Shown here piece after piece: positions 36,249-44,817 of a stretch of DNA of 64,000 nucleotides. Source of the stretch: RI-153 sp963721725 (GTDB lineage: Bacteria; Chloroflexota; Anaerolineae; Caldilineales; Caldilineaceae); NCBI GenBank assembly GCA_963721725.1, contig CAVRLX010000024.1:124001-188000 (forward strand), given 5' to 3'. Under the pieces are notes generated by a model. It searched no databases and had not been told where the DNA came from. It saw only the letters and a list, made by a program, of their open reading frames with translations. A program made the translations under genes and the position numbers. Positions within the stretch are counted from its first letter, which is position 1; each line of letters begins with the position of its first letter.

Positions 36249-36260
36249 GAACAAATGTTC
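36249..36260. promoter_or_regulatory. LexA/SOS box upstream of uvrA
   Basis: GAACAAATGTTC is a perfect GAAC-N4-GTTC dyad, the core of the Gram-positive LexA consensus, flanked by C on the left. It lies 39 nt before the uvrA start, a typical operator position. uvrA is SOS-controlled in many bacteria, so the match is meaningful rather than random. Confidence 0.65.
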
Positions 36261-36506
36261 AGTGAACTCTTATTTTATTGTATTTTTCATCACGCTGCAA
36301 TTTATGCCGAAGCCTCGCACTCTCCAAATGGAAGCCAAAAGACTCACAAAAAACCGCGTTCGTGGTACGATCTTCCAGGCTGAAAGAGTCATTGCTTAAC
36401 TTGTCTCTATGTCGGCGCAAAGCAACAATTGACCATTATACTAAAGTGGTCATCAAAAGCGTGTAGCGTAACTTCTATTTCCCTATTTACAATTGAAGGT
36501 GGTTCT

Positions 36507-36995
36507 ATGAAAAAAATCTTGATTTTGTTGAGTCTGTGTGTACTGATTTTGGCGGCCTGTGGTGGCGATAGTGTGGAAGATACCGCACCCGTTGCCGCGC
36601 CGACAGAAGCCGTTGCCCCCACCGAAGCCGCACTCTCGGCAGCAGCGACAGTGAGCGTCGAAATGCATGATATGTATTTTGGCGCGGAAAATAACAACGT
36701 ACAAAATCCGCCCGTGTGGACTGTTCCCGCTGGGGCCGAGGTCACGTTGGAGTTGAACAATATGGGCGCGCTGGAGCACAACTGGGCCATTGTCAACATG
36801 GGTCAGGAAGTGCCCGAACCCTATACTGGTGGCGAAGATCAACCAGAGCTATTCTTTTGGAGTGCAGATGTCGTTGCTGCTGGAACGACGGAGACCTATA
36901 CGTTTACCGCGCCCAGCGAAGTAGGCGACTATCTTGTGATCTGTACCGTGGCGGGTCACTATCCGCTCATGCAGGGGCGTCTGACTGTCGAATAG
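36507..36995 (+). CDS. Auracyanin-like blue-copper lipoprotein
   Basis: A 162-residue exported electron carrier. The start at 36507 is set by AAGGTGG and by a proper lipoprotein signal with lipobox LAAC. After a low-complexity Pro/Ala/Thr linker comes a cupredoxin domain. The four type-1 copper ligands are visible: His in LEHNWAIV, then Cys, His and Met in CTVAGHYPLM. This ligand spacing and the ending MQGRLTVE match auracyanins of Chloroflexota. It probably passes electrons to a terminal oxidase or from an alternative complex III; the partner genes are not in the window. A terminator follows. Confidence 0.85.
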   Translation: MKKILILLSLCVLILAACGGDSVEDTAPVAAPTEAVAPTEAALSAAATVSVEMHDMYFGAENNNVQNPPVWTVPAGAEVTLELNNMGALEHNWAIVNMGQEVPEPYTGGEDQPELFFWSADVVAAGTTETYTFTAPSEVGDYLVICTVAGHYPLMQGRLTVE

Positions 36996-37015
36996 AGACG
37001 GAGTTTGCATTCCCG

Positions 37016-37050
37016 GCCCAAGCCTCTGGAAAGAGCGCTTGGGCTTTTTT
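37016..37050 (+). terminator. Intrinsic terminator after the cupredoxin gene
   Basis: GCCCAAGC (37016-37023) pairs with GCTTGGGC (37037-37044), followed by six T. It opens a 320-bp gap (36996-37316) that otherwise holds only a copy of the dispersed palindromic repeat. Confidence 0.8.
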
Positions 37051-37209
37051 GATTGGAGGAAAATCATAGGCGTAGTAGGGTAGTTCCCCACTCACAAGGA
37101 GGACTCTCCCGCATTGTGGGCGCTTGGCAATCAGCCTATAGTAGCGATGGATTTAAGCGTTGCTATCCAAAAGTATCTTATCTGCGCTTACTCATCAAAG
37201 GTATCTATT

Positions 37210-37290
37210 CAGGTCCAGGGTGCGACGCACTCACCATACAGAATGTCTAGCCCGATCTTATCTTGGCGAGTACGTTGCACCTGAACAGTT
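37210..37290 (-). repeat. Dispersed palindromic repeat, copy 1 (reverse orientation)
   Basis: It begins AGGTCCAGGGTGCGACGCAC and ends TTGCACCTGAACAG. It is the reverse complement of the copy at 62520, including the central CTAGCCCGATCTT word, with a few mismatches. Terminal arms of about 18 nt pair with each other. Confidence 0.8.
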
Positions 37291-37316
37291 AAACGAAAAC
37301 CAAAAGGAAAATTTCT

Positions 37317-37523
37317 ATGACTATGCAAGCCCCAAATTTGGACTTTGCTCAACTGCAAAATCACCTGGAGGGGATTGATTACCCGGCAGGCAAAGAAGAA
37401 ATTCTTCAGTTTCTCATGGAAGATGCCGTCCCTAGTGATGTGACTGCACCGCTAGAAACATTGCCTGAGCAACTCTATCACAATGTCAGTGAAGTAATGG
37501 ACGCCCTCCAGCAGTCGGTATAA
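37317..37523 (+). CDS. DUF2795 small protein
   Basis: A 68-residue protein with NHLEGIDYPAGKEEILQFL, the family's conserved core, and a helical C-terminus ending QLYHNVSEVMDALQ. DUF2795 proteins are small, widespread and of unknown function. An AAGGAAAATT site precedes the ATG. The GH13 gene follows 97 bp downstream with its own AAGGAAA site. Confidence 0.8.
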   Translation: MTMQAPNLDFAQLQNHLEGIDYPAGKEEILQFLMEDAVPSDVTAPLETLPEQLYHNVSEVMDALQQSV

Positions 37524-37620
37524 TCGGTATAAGAAGCGACTAAGGGATAGACAGAAGAGCTAAATCTTCCACTCCTTTAATCACTACTCGCAAATCTCTG
37601 ATTTTTTAGAAGGAAACTCA

Positions 37621-39306
37621 ATGTCTGATGAGAAGCAGCACCCAATCTCATTCCAATTACTGGCCCCCTATAATGAAGAAGTAGCCTTGTGTGGAAGTTG
37701 GGACACGTGGCAGCCCCACCCCATGACCCGTGGTGAAGACGGTATCTGGCGTGCCGAAGTCTCCCTGCCTGATGGCAGCTATGGCTATCAATTTCAGATA
37801 ACTTCAAACAATTCGGGACTGCTGGGCAAAAAACTACGCGTTGGTGATCCTGTTGCTCCCTTTTTCACCGAGGATGGAAAAACCAGCCTTAATGTGGTCA
37901 ATGGCGAACCAATATCGGTGAGTTACGAATGGAAACATGATCAAGAATGGCTCCCTGCCAATGCAGAGATGATCATATACGAGCTACACGTAGGGGATTT
38001 TAGTGGACCTTCCGACGAGAAGCGTGTGGGGCGCTTTGAGAGTGTAATTGCCAAACTCGACTACTTGGCGGACCTTGGTATCAACGCCATTGAGCTGATG
38101 CCCGTGAATGAGTTTGCCGCGCCCCATGACTGGGGTTATGCCCAACTTAGCCCCTATGCTGTTGAGAGCCGCTACGGCACGCCCGACGATCTCTGTCGTT
38201 TGGTAGATGAATGTCATGCCCGCGGGATCCGTGTCATCCATGATGCGGTCTACAACCATCTGGACATTGACGCGCCGCTCAACCAGATCGATTCTGGGTA
38301 TTGGTTCCATGAGCAGAACCCGGACGAGCCACAGTTACAGTTTGGGCCTAAGCTCAACTATGACCATTTTGACGAAAATCTGGGCATCTGGCCGGCCCGC
38401 CAATATATCTTTGATGCGCTCCATTACTGGGTGCGCACCTATCATGTGGATGGCATTCGCTTTGATGTGACCCGCGCACTGAAAAATTTTGAGCTGCTGG
38501 GCTGGTTCCGCGAGGCGCTCCAATCCAACGAGGATATGAAACCGCTGATTGCCATTGCCGAACATATCCCCGAAGACCCGGCCATTGCTGGGCCACAGGG
38601 GCCGATGGACGCGGCTTGGCATGATCGCTTTGGCAAACAACTGATTGCTACCATCACAGGTCGCGAAAAGGACGGCGCACAGCCCGGCACCGACGGGCTG
38701 TTACAGGCGCTTGATCCCAACGGGCACGGCTATGCCAGCGCCTATAATCAGATTAATTACCTTGATACCCATGATCAAGATCGGGCCATGTGGCAGGTGC
38801 AACAGGCGGGATTTCCCGAAGAGGCCGCTATGCGCCGCATGAAATTGGGCGCAACGCTGCTGCTGACTGCGCCGGGCATCCCCATGTTGTGGATGGGTCA
38901 GGAATTTGGCTTTGCCACCCCGCGTCAGGAGACAACAAAACCGTTGCCCCTAGACTGGTCGTTGTTGGAAAAAGGGCCGAATCAAGATCTATTGGCCTTT
39001 TACAAACGTCTGATTAAGCTGCGCAAAGAAACCCCGGCTCTCTATAGCGAGAACTTTATTGTGGTGGCGAACTGGGCTGATCAGGGCTTGGTCTCGTACA
39101 AGCGCTGGACAAACGAGGGCAGTGTGGCGATTATCGTGGCGAATCTTAACGACGAGCCAAAGCCGGATATACGGTTGGAATCGCCCCAGATCGAAAACGG
39201 GCGCTGGTGTGATGTGCTTGAGGGCCGCGAGTTCGAGGTTCATGACAACGCGTTTCAAACGGGATTGAGTGAGAGTGGCGTCAAGATTTTTGTGAAAATG
39301 GGGTAA
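37621..39306 (+). CDS. GH13 alpha-glucan enzyme with N-terminal CBM48
   Basis: A 561-residue protein. CBM48-like N-terminus (ELCGSWDTW-like strand ALCGSWDTWQPHPM, residues ~22-35). GH13 barrel: the first conserved region is VIHDAVYNH, the nucleophile Asp ~282 in GIRFDVTRA, the acid/base Glu ~314 in IAIAEHIP, and the third Asp ~385 in YLDTHDQD. Length and layout resemble glucan branching enzyme or trehalohydrolase (TreZ-like) rather than a simple amylase. It is probably cytoplasmic because it lacks a signal peptide. The catalytic set is complete; the exact reaction (branching or hydrolysis) is open. Confidence 0.85.
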   Translation: MSDEKQHPISFQLLAPYNEEVALCGSWDTWQPHPMTRGEDGIWRAEVSLPDGSYGYQFQITSNNSGLLGKKLRVGDPVAPFFTEDGKTSLNVVNGEPISVSYEWKHDQEWLPANAEMIIYELHVGDFSGPSDEKRVGRFESVIAKLDYLADLGINAIELMPVNEFAAPHDWGYAQLSPYAVESRYGTPDDLCRLVDECHARGIRVIHDAVYNHLDIDAPLNQIDSGYWFHEQNPDEPQLQFGPKLNYDHFDENLGIWPARQYIFDALHYWVRTYHVDGIRFDVTRALKNFELLGWFREALQSNEDMKPLIAIAEHIPEDPAIAGPQGPMDAAWHDRFGKQLIATITGREKDGAQPGTDGLLQALDPNGHGYASAYNQINYLDTHDQDRAMWQVQQAGFPEEAAMRRMKLGATLLLTAPGIPMLWMGQEFGFATPRQETTKPLPLDWSLLEKGPNQDLLAFYKRLIKLRKETPALYSENFIVVANWADQGLVSYKRWTNEGSVAIIVANLNDEPKPDIRLESPQIENGRWCDVLEGREFEVHDNAFQTGLSESGVKIFVKMG

Positions 39307-39338
39307 CAAAATTAGCGGGTAATTAAAGATAGATCTAG

Positions 39339-39363
39339 CGTGTAGGGTAGCTTACCCTACGCG
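39339..39363. terminator. Short palindrome between convergent genes
   Basis: GTAGGGTA (39342-39349) pairs with TACCCTAC (39353-39360), with the stem extended outward by three more pairs. It fills the gap between the GH13 gene and the convergent NUDIX gene and could end both transcripts. Confidence 0.5.
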
Positions 39364-40041
39364 TTACTTGTTGTGTTCATGCTGAAAGGTGGCTTTTGGC
39401 TCCCAGACTTCTCGCTCAAAATAGGCTGCGCCCAGCGGCTCGGCGCGCCAGTGTAACGCCTGCTCAATGCGCTCCGCATGATGGCCGTGGAGCGCATCCC
39501 AGGGGATGTCGGCGGGGGGAAACCAGCGAATATCCAGCGTCTCTCGCGTGACACGTGGCGTGCCTTTTATCACGTGGGCGGCGAAGAGCAAGATGTATAG
39601 ATGATGGACCGTGGCTGTTGTGGTGTGGCGAGCGTCAAAGACGCCGATCAAGCCGTCAATTTCTACCACCAACTCACTTTCTTCCCATGCCTCGCGCCGT
39701 GCTGCCGTGGAGGGCGCTTCTCCGATTTCACAGGCTCCCCCTGGCAGCGCCCACAGCGCCGTATCTGACCGCTGGATCAACAGAATCTGCCCTTCGTTAT
39801 TAAAGATGGCTGTGTCCACCACTGAATAGGGTGTGACGTAATTCATATCTTCCAAGAAGAGGGCGTGGATCTCGGCGGCCGTATCGGCATGGGCCAGGCT
39901 TGTCAACTCTGCCGAAATTTCCACAATGCGATGATAGCGCTCGATCTGATAGGGGTCTTGGGTAAACATCAGCCCGGCATTGCTGAGGGCGCGCAGTTCA
40001 TCAGCCAGACGCACGAGGTGTAGGGACGGAGACAACGTCAT
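39364..40041 (-). CDS. NUDIX hydrolase with N-terminal helper domain
   Basis: A 225-residue nucleoside-diphosphate-X hydrolase. The start at 40041 (MTLSPSLHL) is preferred; an upstream frame continues but has low-complexity text. The N-terminal ~70 residues match the Nudix_N/helical domain (YHRIVEISAELTSLA). The NUDIX box is GGACEIGEAPSTAARREAWEE, with its usual Glu pair. The substrate is not predictable. It is the last gene of a three-gene minus-strand set (dynamin-like GTPase, GNAT, NUDIX); the gap to GNAT is 22 bp. Confidence 0.85.
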   Translation of the reverse strand: MTLSPSLHLVRLADELRALSNAGLMFTQDPYQIERYHRIVEISAELTSLAHADTAAEIHALFLEDMNYVTPYSVVDTAIFNNEGQILLIQRSDTALWALPGGACEIGEAPSTAARREAWEESELVVEIDGLIGVFDARHTTTATVHHLYILLFAAHVIKGTPRVTRETLDIRWFPPADIPWDALHGHHAERIEQALHWRAEPLGAAYFEREVWEPKATFQHEHNK

Positions 40042-40063
40042 AAAGATCGATTCTTTCTGGGAT

Positions 40064-40597
40064 TCAGGGGTGTGACGAAAGGGGTTTTTCCATATAGAGC
40101 AGGCGCACAAAGCGTTTGCCAGATTGCACACGGTTGCTGTCGCCGGTAAGGTGGAAGCCCAGGCTTTGGAAGAATTTCAGCGCACCGGGATTGAACTGTT
40201 CCACGCCCAGACGCGCGGTGGAGATGGCCGCCTCATGCGCCAGCCACGGTTCCAAAACTGCCCAAGCCGTACGGCCCACCCCCTGGCGCTGAAATGGTTC
40301 GGCCACCATCACCATGCCGACATAGACAAGGTTCGGCTCCGGCCACTGTAATCGAAAATCCAGCAGCCCGATGAGTTGCGCGCCCGCCGCAGGGTTGCCT
40401 GCCTCATTGGGCTGCAAAATACCCATACCATACCGCCCATTTTCCGCAGCCATTGCTTGCAGATCACGCAGGGCCTGATTGGCTGGCGCACCGGGAAGCC
40501 CGTACATATCCCAATAGCCAGGAGTGAGATCATAGACTCGCTGCAACGTCTCAACATGATATTGGAGATCCAGCGGAATTAGCGAAACCGGGGGCAT
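40064..40597 (-). CDS. GNAT-family N-acetyltransferase
   Basis: A 177-residue acyltransferase. Acetyl-CoA-binding motif VAEPFQRQGVGRTAW, then VEQFNPGALKFFQSLGFH, the usual GNAT C-terminal strand. Its start lies 1 bp after the dynamin-like GTPase stop (40599), which implies translational coupling. The substrate is unknown. Confidence 0.85.
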   Translation of the reverse strand: MPPVSLIPLDLQYHVETLQRVYDLTPGYWDMYGLPGAPANQALRDLQAMAAENGRYGMGILQPNEAGNPAAGAQLIGLLDFRLQWPEPNLVYVGMVMVAEPFQRQGVGRTAWAVLEPWLAHEAAISTARLGVEQFNPGALKFFQSLGFHLTGDSNRVQSGKRFVRLLYMEKPLSSHP

Positions 40598-40598
40598 C

Positions 40599-42383
40599 TT
40601 AGCGCAGTTCTTTCACGTGTTGGCGCAGGCGGGCAAGCTGATGGGCAGCTTCCTCCAGTGTTTGGTCCAGGTGTGAAAACTTTTCACGCTCGACACGCAC
40701 AAACCGTGTATACGGGGCAATCGCTTCGTGAATACGGCGCACGCTCTGGGCCAACTCACTTTCAAACTGGCGGTTGAGCGCCTCGTCCAGCCGGTCGCGC
40801 ATCGCGTTGATCTGGGTGCGTAGCTCCTCTTTGATGCGCGCCCGCCGATAGGGCAGCACATACAGCCCCAGTGCCGCCAGCGCACTGGCCCCCAAAACGC
40901 CGGTCACGTCGAGCAGCGTGGTCTGGAGTAAAACCACCAAAATTGCGCCCAACCCCAGCGCGCCCACCTCCACCGCCGCCGTCTGCAAAATGGCGCGCTG
41001 CACATCTTGGGCCAGTTTTAGAGCTTCGGCCTCTTTATCATACGAATCGACCACAGCGCGAGCACTGTTGCCCACGCTCTTAAGCAAATTTTGGCGGTTA
41101 AACTCAAACTCGTTGCTCACGTGGCCCACCATGCGCTCGGTATGTTGTGAGGCGCGCCGGTTAATAAAGTCAATCACCGACTGCCACTGCCGATAATCTT
41201 TGTCCACCAGCCAGTCGATTAGTTCGCTGACATGCTGTTCGATCTGGAGACTGGTATCGGCCACCACTTTGCGCTCGAACTCGCCGCGCAGTTTTTCGCT
41301 GTTCACCAGCTCGAAAACACGGGTCACACGCAGCGTTTCGTCAAAAAAGCGATCGCCACGTTCCATCATTTCATAAAGCACATTATCGACACGGCTGCTC
41401 TGATATTGAAAATCGCGCTGCATGTCGCTCTGGTACGCCTGGAGTTGGGCCTCAATGGTGTCCAGCGTTTGAAAATCCCCGTGCAGCAAGCGCTGGCGAT
41501 CATTAATCAGCGCCCGGTATCTTTCCACCAAATTGGAGGCCACGCCCAGCGGATTTTCCAGCTTCAATTGGATGCGTTGTGTGCTGTCCAGCGTGGTGAG
41601 AATATACGATTCCAGCGCAGCAAAACGGCTCTCGTCCCAATCGGACCCCGTGTGGCGGCCATTCTGTTTGGCGCGCAAGGCCAGCCGAGCGCTGACGGGG
41701 AAAATTTCTGGCTCCACGCCTAGCAGATCATACGCGTTCTGTGCCACAAATTGAAGCACTTGGGCCTGATCATCGGGGCTTTGGAGCAGATCAAACTTAT
41801 TAACAACGACAACGATCTTTTTGCCCCAGGTGCGGATCTGTTGCAAAAAGCTACGTTCACTCTCGCTAAAGGGGCGGTCGGCACTGGTGATAAAAATGAC
41901 CAGATCGCTGCGCGGCACAAACTCGGCGGTGATGGCCTCATGTTCGCGGATCACAGCATTGGTGCCGGGCGTATCCACCAGATTGACCTCGCGTAGCCAC
42001 TCCACAGGCAAGCTCATGGTGATTACGCCGTTTGGATCCAGCGATTTTTCCACACGGTCGCCATAGCGCAAAAGATGCAACTGGCTGGTGGTGGGCACGA
42101 CGCCTTCAGTCAGATAGCGCTCGCCCATCAGCGCGTTGATCACGGCACTCTTGCCAGCGTTAAATTCGCCGACGACGACAAGCAAGAACATCTCATCCAA
42201 TTGCTCCAAGCTCTGGCGCAACAGATCATGGTCAGATGCGGGTGCATCCAACCGGGCCAATGTCACTTGGAGCAACTCCAAGAGCGAGCGTTCTTGGCGT
42301 AAAATTTTATCCTGTTCTGGGGTCAGCAAACGACGCAAGCGATATCCTTTTTCGGCAATGTAGACGATTAAAATTTCGCCCAT
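40599..42383 (-). CDS. Bacterial dynamin-like GTPase
   Basis: A 594-residue large GTPase. GTPase motifs: P-loop GEFNAGKSAV (residues ~71-80), the switch Thr in VPTTSQ, DTPGTNAV, and NKFD. A long coiled/helical stalk follows. Near residues 490-530 a paired hydrophobic segment (GALGLGAILVVLLQ, then LGASALAALGLYVLP) should insert into membrane, as in other bacterial dynamin-like proteins that remodel or repair membranes. It lacks a pleckstrin or GED domain, as is usual in bacteria. First gene of a three-gene unit. Confidence 0.88.
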   Translation of the reverse strand: MGEILIVYIAEKGYRLRRLLTPEQDKILRQERSLLELLQVTLARLDAPASDHDLLRQSLEQLDEMFLLVVVGEFNAGKSAVINALMGERYLTEGVVPTTSQLHLLRYGDRVEKSLDPNGVITMSLPVEWLREVNLVDTPGTNAVIREHEAITAEFVPRSDLVIFITSADRPFSESERSFLQQIRTWGKKIVVVVNKFDLLQSPDDQAQVLQFVAQNAYDLLGVEPEIFPVSARLALRAKQNGRHTGSDWDESRFAALESYILTTLDSTQRIQLKLENPLGVASNLVERYRALINDRQRLLHGDFQTLDTIEAQLQAYQSDMQRDFQYQSSRVDNVLYEMMERGDRFFDETLRVTRVFELVNSEKLRGEFERKVVADTSLQIEQHVSELIDWLVDKDYRQWQSVIDFINRRASQHTERMVGHVSNEFEFNRQNLLKSVGNSARAVVDSYDKEAEALKLAQDVQRAILQTAAVEVGALGLGAILVVLLQTTLLDVTGVLGASALAALGLYVLPYRRARIKEELRTQINAMRDRLDEALNRQFESELAQSVRRIHEAIAPYTRFVRVEREKFSHLDQTLEEAAHQLARLRQHVKELR

Positions 42384-42554
42384 TGTAGCATAGGCCCCTG
42401 GAAAAGGTAGAACAAGGGGGCGGGGGCGCTCCCCAGCATAGTCTATACGTCTGGCAGGGGCAAAGGGTTTCCCCGCTGGAGATTTTCAGATCGAATTTCA
42501 CTGCCCAAAGCCTTTTGATCCGCAGATTATACAGATTGCGCAGATTTCTTGTAC
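42384..42554. other. Intergenic region before the unknown 223-residue gene
   Basis: No gene or clear promoter is visible between the dynamin-like GTPase start and the repeat at 42555. The full gap, 42384-42843, also contains one complete dispersed repeat (42555-42630). Otherwise it holds only AT-rich and mixed text. Confidence 0.4.
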
Positions 42555-42630
42555 CTGTTCAGGTGCGATGCACTCGCCAAGACAAGATCTGGCTTGCAAT
42601 GCTGTGTGGCGAGTGCGTCGCACCCTGGAG
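42555..42630 (+). repeat. Dispersed palindromic repeat, copy 2
   Basis: CTGTTCAGGTGCGATGCACT starts the left arm, and GGCGAGTGCGTCGCACC closes the right arm. A central CAAGATCTGG word separates them. One C-to-T change in the left arm breaks perfect pairing with the right arm. It lies in the promoter region of the next gene. Confidence 0.85.
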
Positions 42631-42843
42631 CTGATCAGATACGTAGTTGTCTCTCCTATTCTCGGCGAGGTCTCGGCGCGCTCTGGTTTTTGCCGGGAAG
42701 GGACGCTGTTCAATTTGCATCGGAGCCGGGGCCGAGAGATCGCTCAAATTGCACATGACGCTCGCGAATGGCTGTGCTATAATGCGCGCACGTCAGCGCC
42801 GATCATTGGATTGGCTCTTTTCACAACCGGAGGGAGTTCGTCG

Positions 42844-43515
42844 ATGCGTCCTACGGATGAGATCTACGATTTTGTTGCGATTGGTGAATTGGCCGACACG
42901 ACCAAACAGTTTATTTATCACAGCCTTGCCTATAACGTGCGCCATTTGAACAAAGCGCTCGGTATGGAACGGGTGGGACCGATGGTGATGCAGCAAGCGC
43001 GTGAGTATTTGGGGCGCGTGCGCGAAGGCTTTGTGCTCAGTGTCCGCACTGCCGATGTCACCAGCAAAGATGAACTGGGATTCCTCTTGGAACGGGTGAT
43101 GCTGGATTGGGAGATGCTCAGCGCAGAACTGGGGCTGAGCCAATCCGACAGCCCACAGATGCCAGGGCGTGTCGAGGCTGTGCGCGATCAACTGCTGGCT
43201 TTTGGCATGGCTGCCGTGGCGCTGGGCATGTTGCCCCGCCTACCCAGCGAAGAAGTCACCTTCCCCAAAAGCTATCGCACCCCCGCCACCTACGCGGATA
43301 TCCCCGTGCCCACCACGCCCGCCGCCATGTTACAGCGCATTGAAGAACTGGAAAAGATGATTTGGCAGATCGCCTCGCAAGATCTGATTGAACTGGCCGA
43401 GCGCCGCTACGATCCACTGCGCCGCACTTATGGCTTTTTTGAATCCAGCGCCTGGCTCACCCGCCACGAAAGCAGCCGATTTGGCGTCAACCCGCGCAAC
43501 AATTCGCTGCTCTAA
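42844..43515 (+). CDS. Protein of unknown function, 223 residues
   Basis: The start at 42844 is set by GGAGGGAG. The protein is mainly helical (for example NVRHLNKALGMERV), with no signal peptide or recognisable motif. Near residues 160-180 it has a proline-rich linker (TYADIPVPTTPAAM), then a coiled-coil-like helix (LQRIEELEKMIW). The C-terminus (GFFESSAWLTRHESSRFGVN) looks well structured. It stands alone as a unit, with an intrinsic terminator 49 bp after the stop. I do not recognise a family. Confidence 0.7.
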   Translation: MRPTDEIYDFVAIGELADTTKQFIYHSLAYNVRHLNKALGMERVGPMVMQQAREYLGRVREGFVLSVRTADVTSKDELGFLLERVMLDWEMLSAELGLSQSDSPQMPGRVEAVRDQLLAFGMAAVALGMLPRLPSEEVTFPKSYRTPATYADIPVPTTPAAMLQRIEELEKMIWQIASQDLIELAERRYDPLRRTYGFFESSAWLTRHESSRFGVNPRNNSLL

Positions 43516-43563
43516 CCGATAGCTTTCCGATTTAGCCGCAAGACAAAAGGTCAAACGCCTTTC

Positions 43564-43603
43564 AAACGCAGCCCACGCTATTTTAGTGTGGGCTGCGTTT
43601 TTG
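43564..43603 (+). terminator. Intrinsic terminator
   Basis: AAACGCAGCCCAC (43564-43576) pairs with GTGGGCTGCGTTT (43588-43600), followed by more T. It ends the unknown 223-residue gene. Confidence 0.9.
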
Positions 43604-43610
43604 ATCGCCC

Positions 43611-43643
43611 AGAAGTGGAACTTTTCTGAAAAGTTCCGCTTCT
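43611..43643. repeat. Second copy of the GAAGT-GAACTTTT palindrome
   Basis: AGAAGTGGAACTTTT with AAAAGTTCCGCTTCT. It differs from the copies at 33147 and 52451 at one base in the left arm and a G-T pair. It stands right after a normal terminator and upstream of the broken secreted gene, so it may act as a second terminator. Confidence 0.65.
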
Positions 43644-43651
43644 TCTAGCCT

Positions 43652-44735
43652 ATGTTGAATAGGATAGTTGCTGTGAAAGTTCTCTGGATACCCCTCACGT
43701 TATTCCTGTTAATGTTATTCCTGTTAATACTGGCTGCCTTGCCCATAGCCGCACAGTTGCCCACAGAGCGCCCAATTTTCCGAGACGTTGCCGAACCAGA
43801 TGCGCTGCTCGCCTTCCACTCAGGCGATCAGTTCCCCGACAGCCTAACCTTGGAAGTGCGCCGCAATCAGGGATCGTATCTGTTGCATGATCTGATAAGC
43901 ACCGAAGCGACCCGTCTCACAGGTGCGTTTTATCTGGCCGAGCCACTGCCCCAGACTTTTGCGCTCGCCAACGATCCCACGCCAGCAGACTCCTACGACG
44001 ATTTGGCAAATGTCTATGTGGGATTTTTGCCAGTGGCAGCCCAGGCCCAGCGCCTTGTGGTCGAAATCGGCGCGGCTGATGTTGCCAGGAGGGAGACACC
44101 CTAGTATGGGAGATGGATAGCAGCCTACTAGACTATGCGATGACATCCAACCAGCAAGATCCGAACTGCGATACCGGCTTTGAGGGCTACGTAGATCTGG
44201 CCGAATCGCAGATTTTGCCGCGACCGCAGATCCACGGCGATGAATCGTCTATGATGCTACCCAAAACCGCGGCGTTTCCATTGCCAGCCCCGATCATGGC
44301 GCGACAATCGTGATTGAATATGACGATGTGGAACCCGCCCCGGCGGGCAGCACGAAAGAACGCTATGATTTCGAGATAGTTGTGCGGCGGTCTGTACGCC
44401 ATACATCCTACACGCCAGAGATCGTTTTTGCCTATGGCCCCATGCAAAATCCCCGTGCCGTGGAAACCATCGGCTTGGAGAATATCGACGGCAGTCAGGC
44501 CCTCCACTATCCGTTGCCGGACGATATCCCCTTACACGAAGGACTGATTCTCTGCTTCGATTGGATGGAGGCAATTTCTATTACCTATCAAGCGCGGATT
44601 GACCCGCACAGCCCCTACACCACGTTGGTCAGCCAAGTGGAAAACAGCGTAGGGTATCCCCATAGTGGACACGGCCAGAGCAGCCATGGGCTGCCCATGA
44701 AGTCCGTTCTCCACTTGCCCGCCATGCAGAAATGA
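43652..44735 (+). pseudogene. Secreted protein of unknown function, broken by several lesions
   Basis: The first frame (to about 44090) begins with a signal-like N-terminus: VKVLWIPLTLFLLMLFLLIL and a further ALPIAAQ cleavage-like end. It then runs into TAG at 44102-44104. A second frame continues as QEGDTLVWEMDSSLLDYAM to about 44215, and a third as VSIASPDHGATIVIEYDDV to the TGA at 44733-44735. An extra in-frame TGA lies near 44243. At least two shifts plus one stop therefore separate the pieces. No domain is recognised; the strand-rich text resembles proprotein-convertase or bacterial Ig-like ends. It lies just upstream of a subtilase gene. Either a true pseudogene or a badly assembled stretch. 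Confidence 0.5.
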
Positions 44736-44745
44736 CTCCATAGAC

Positions 44746-44803
44746 GCTAGGAAAATTCACGGGTTTCATGCTAAAGTGTATGAAACCCGTGAATTTTCCT
44801 AGC
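44746..44803. terminator. 24-bp perfect palindrome
   Basis: Arm 44746-44769 (GCTAGGAAAATTCACGGGTT...) is the exact reverse complement of 44780-44803, with a 10-nt loop. It lies between the broken secreted gene and the subtilase start (44818). There is no T run. It could block read-through or be an mRNA stability element. Confidence 0.55.
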
Positions 44804-44817
44804 CAAACTGGGGCCTC

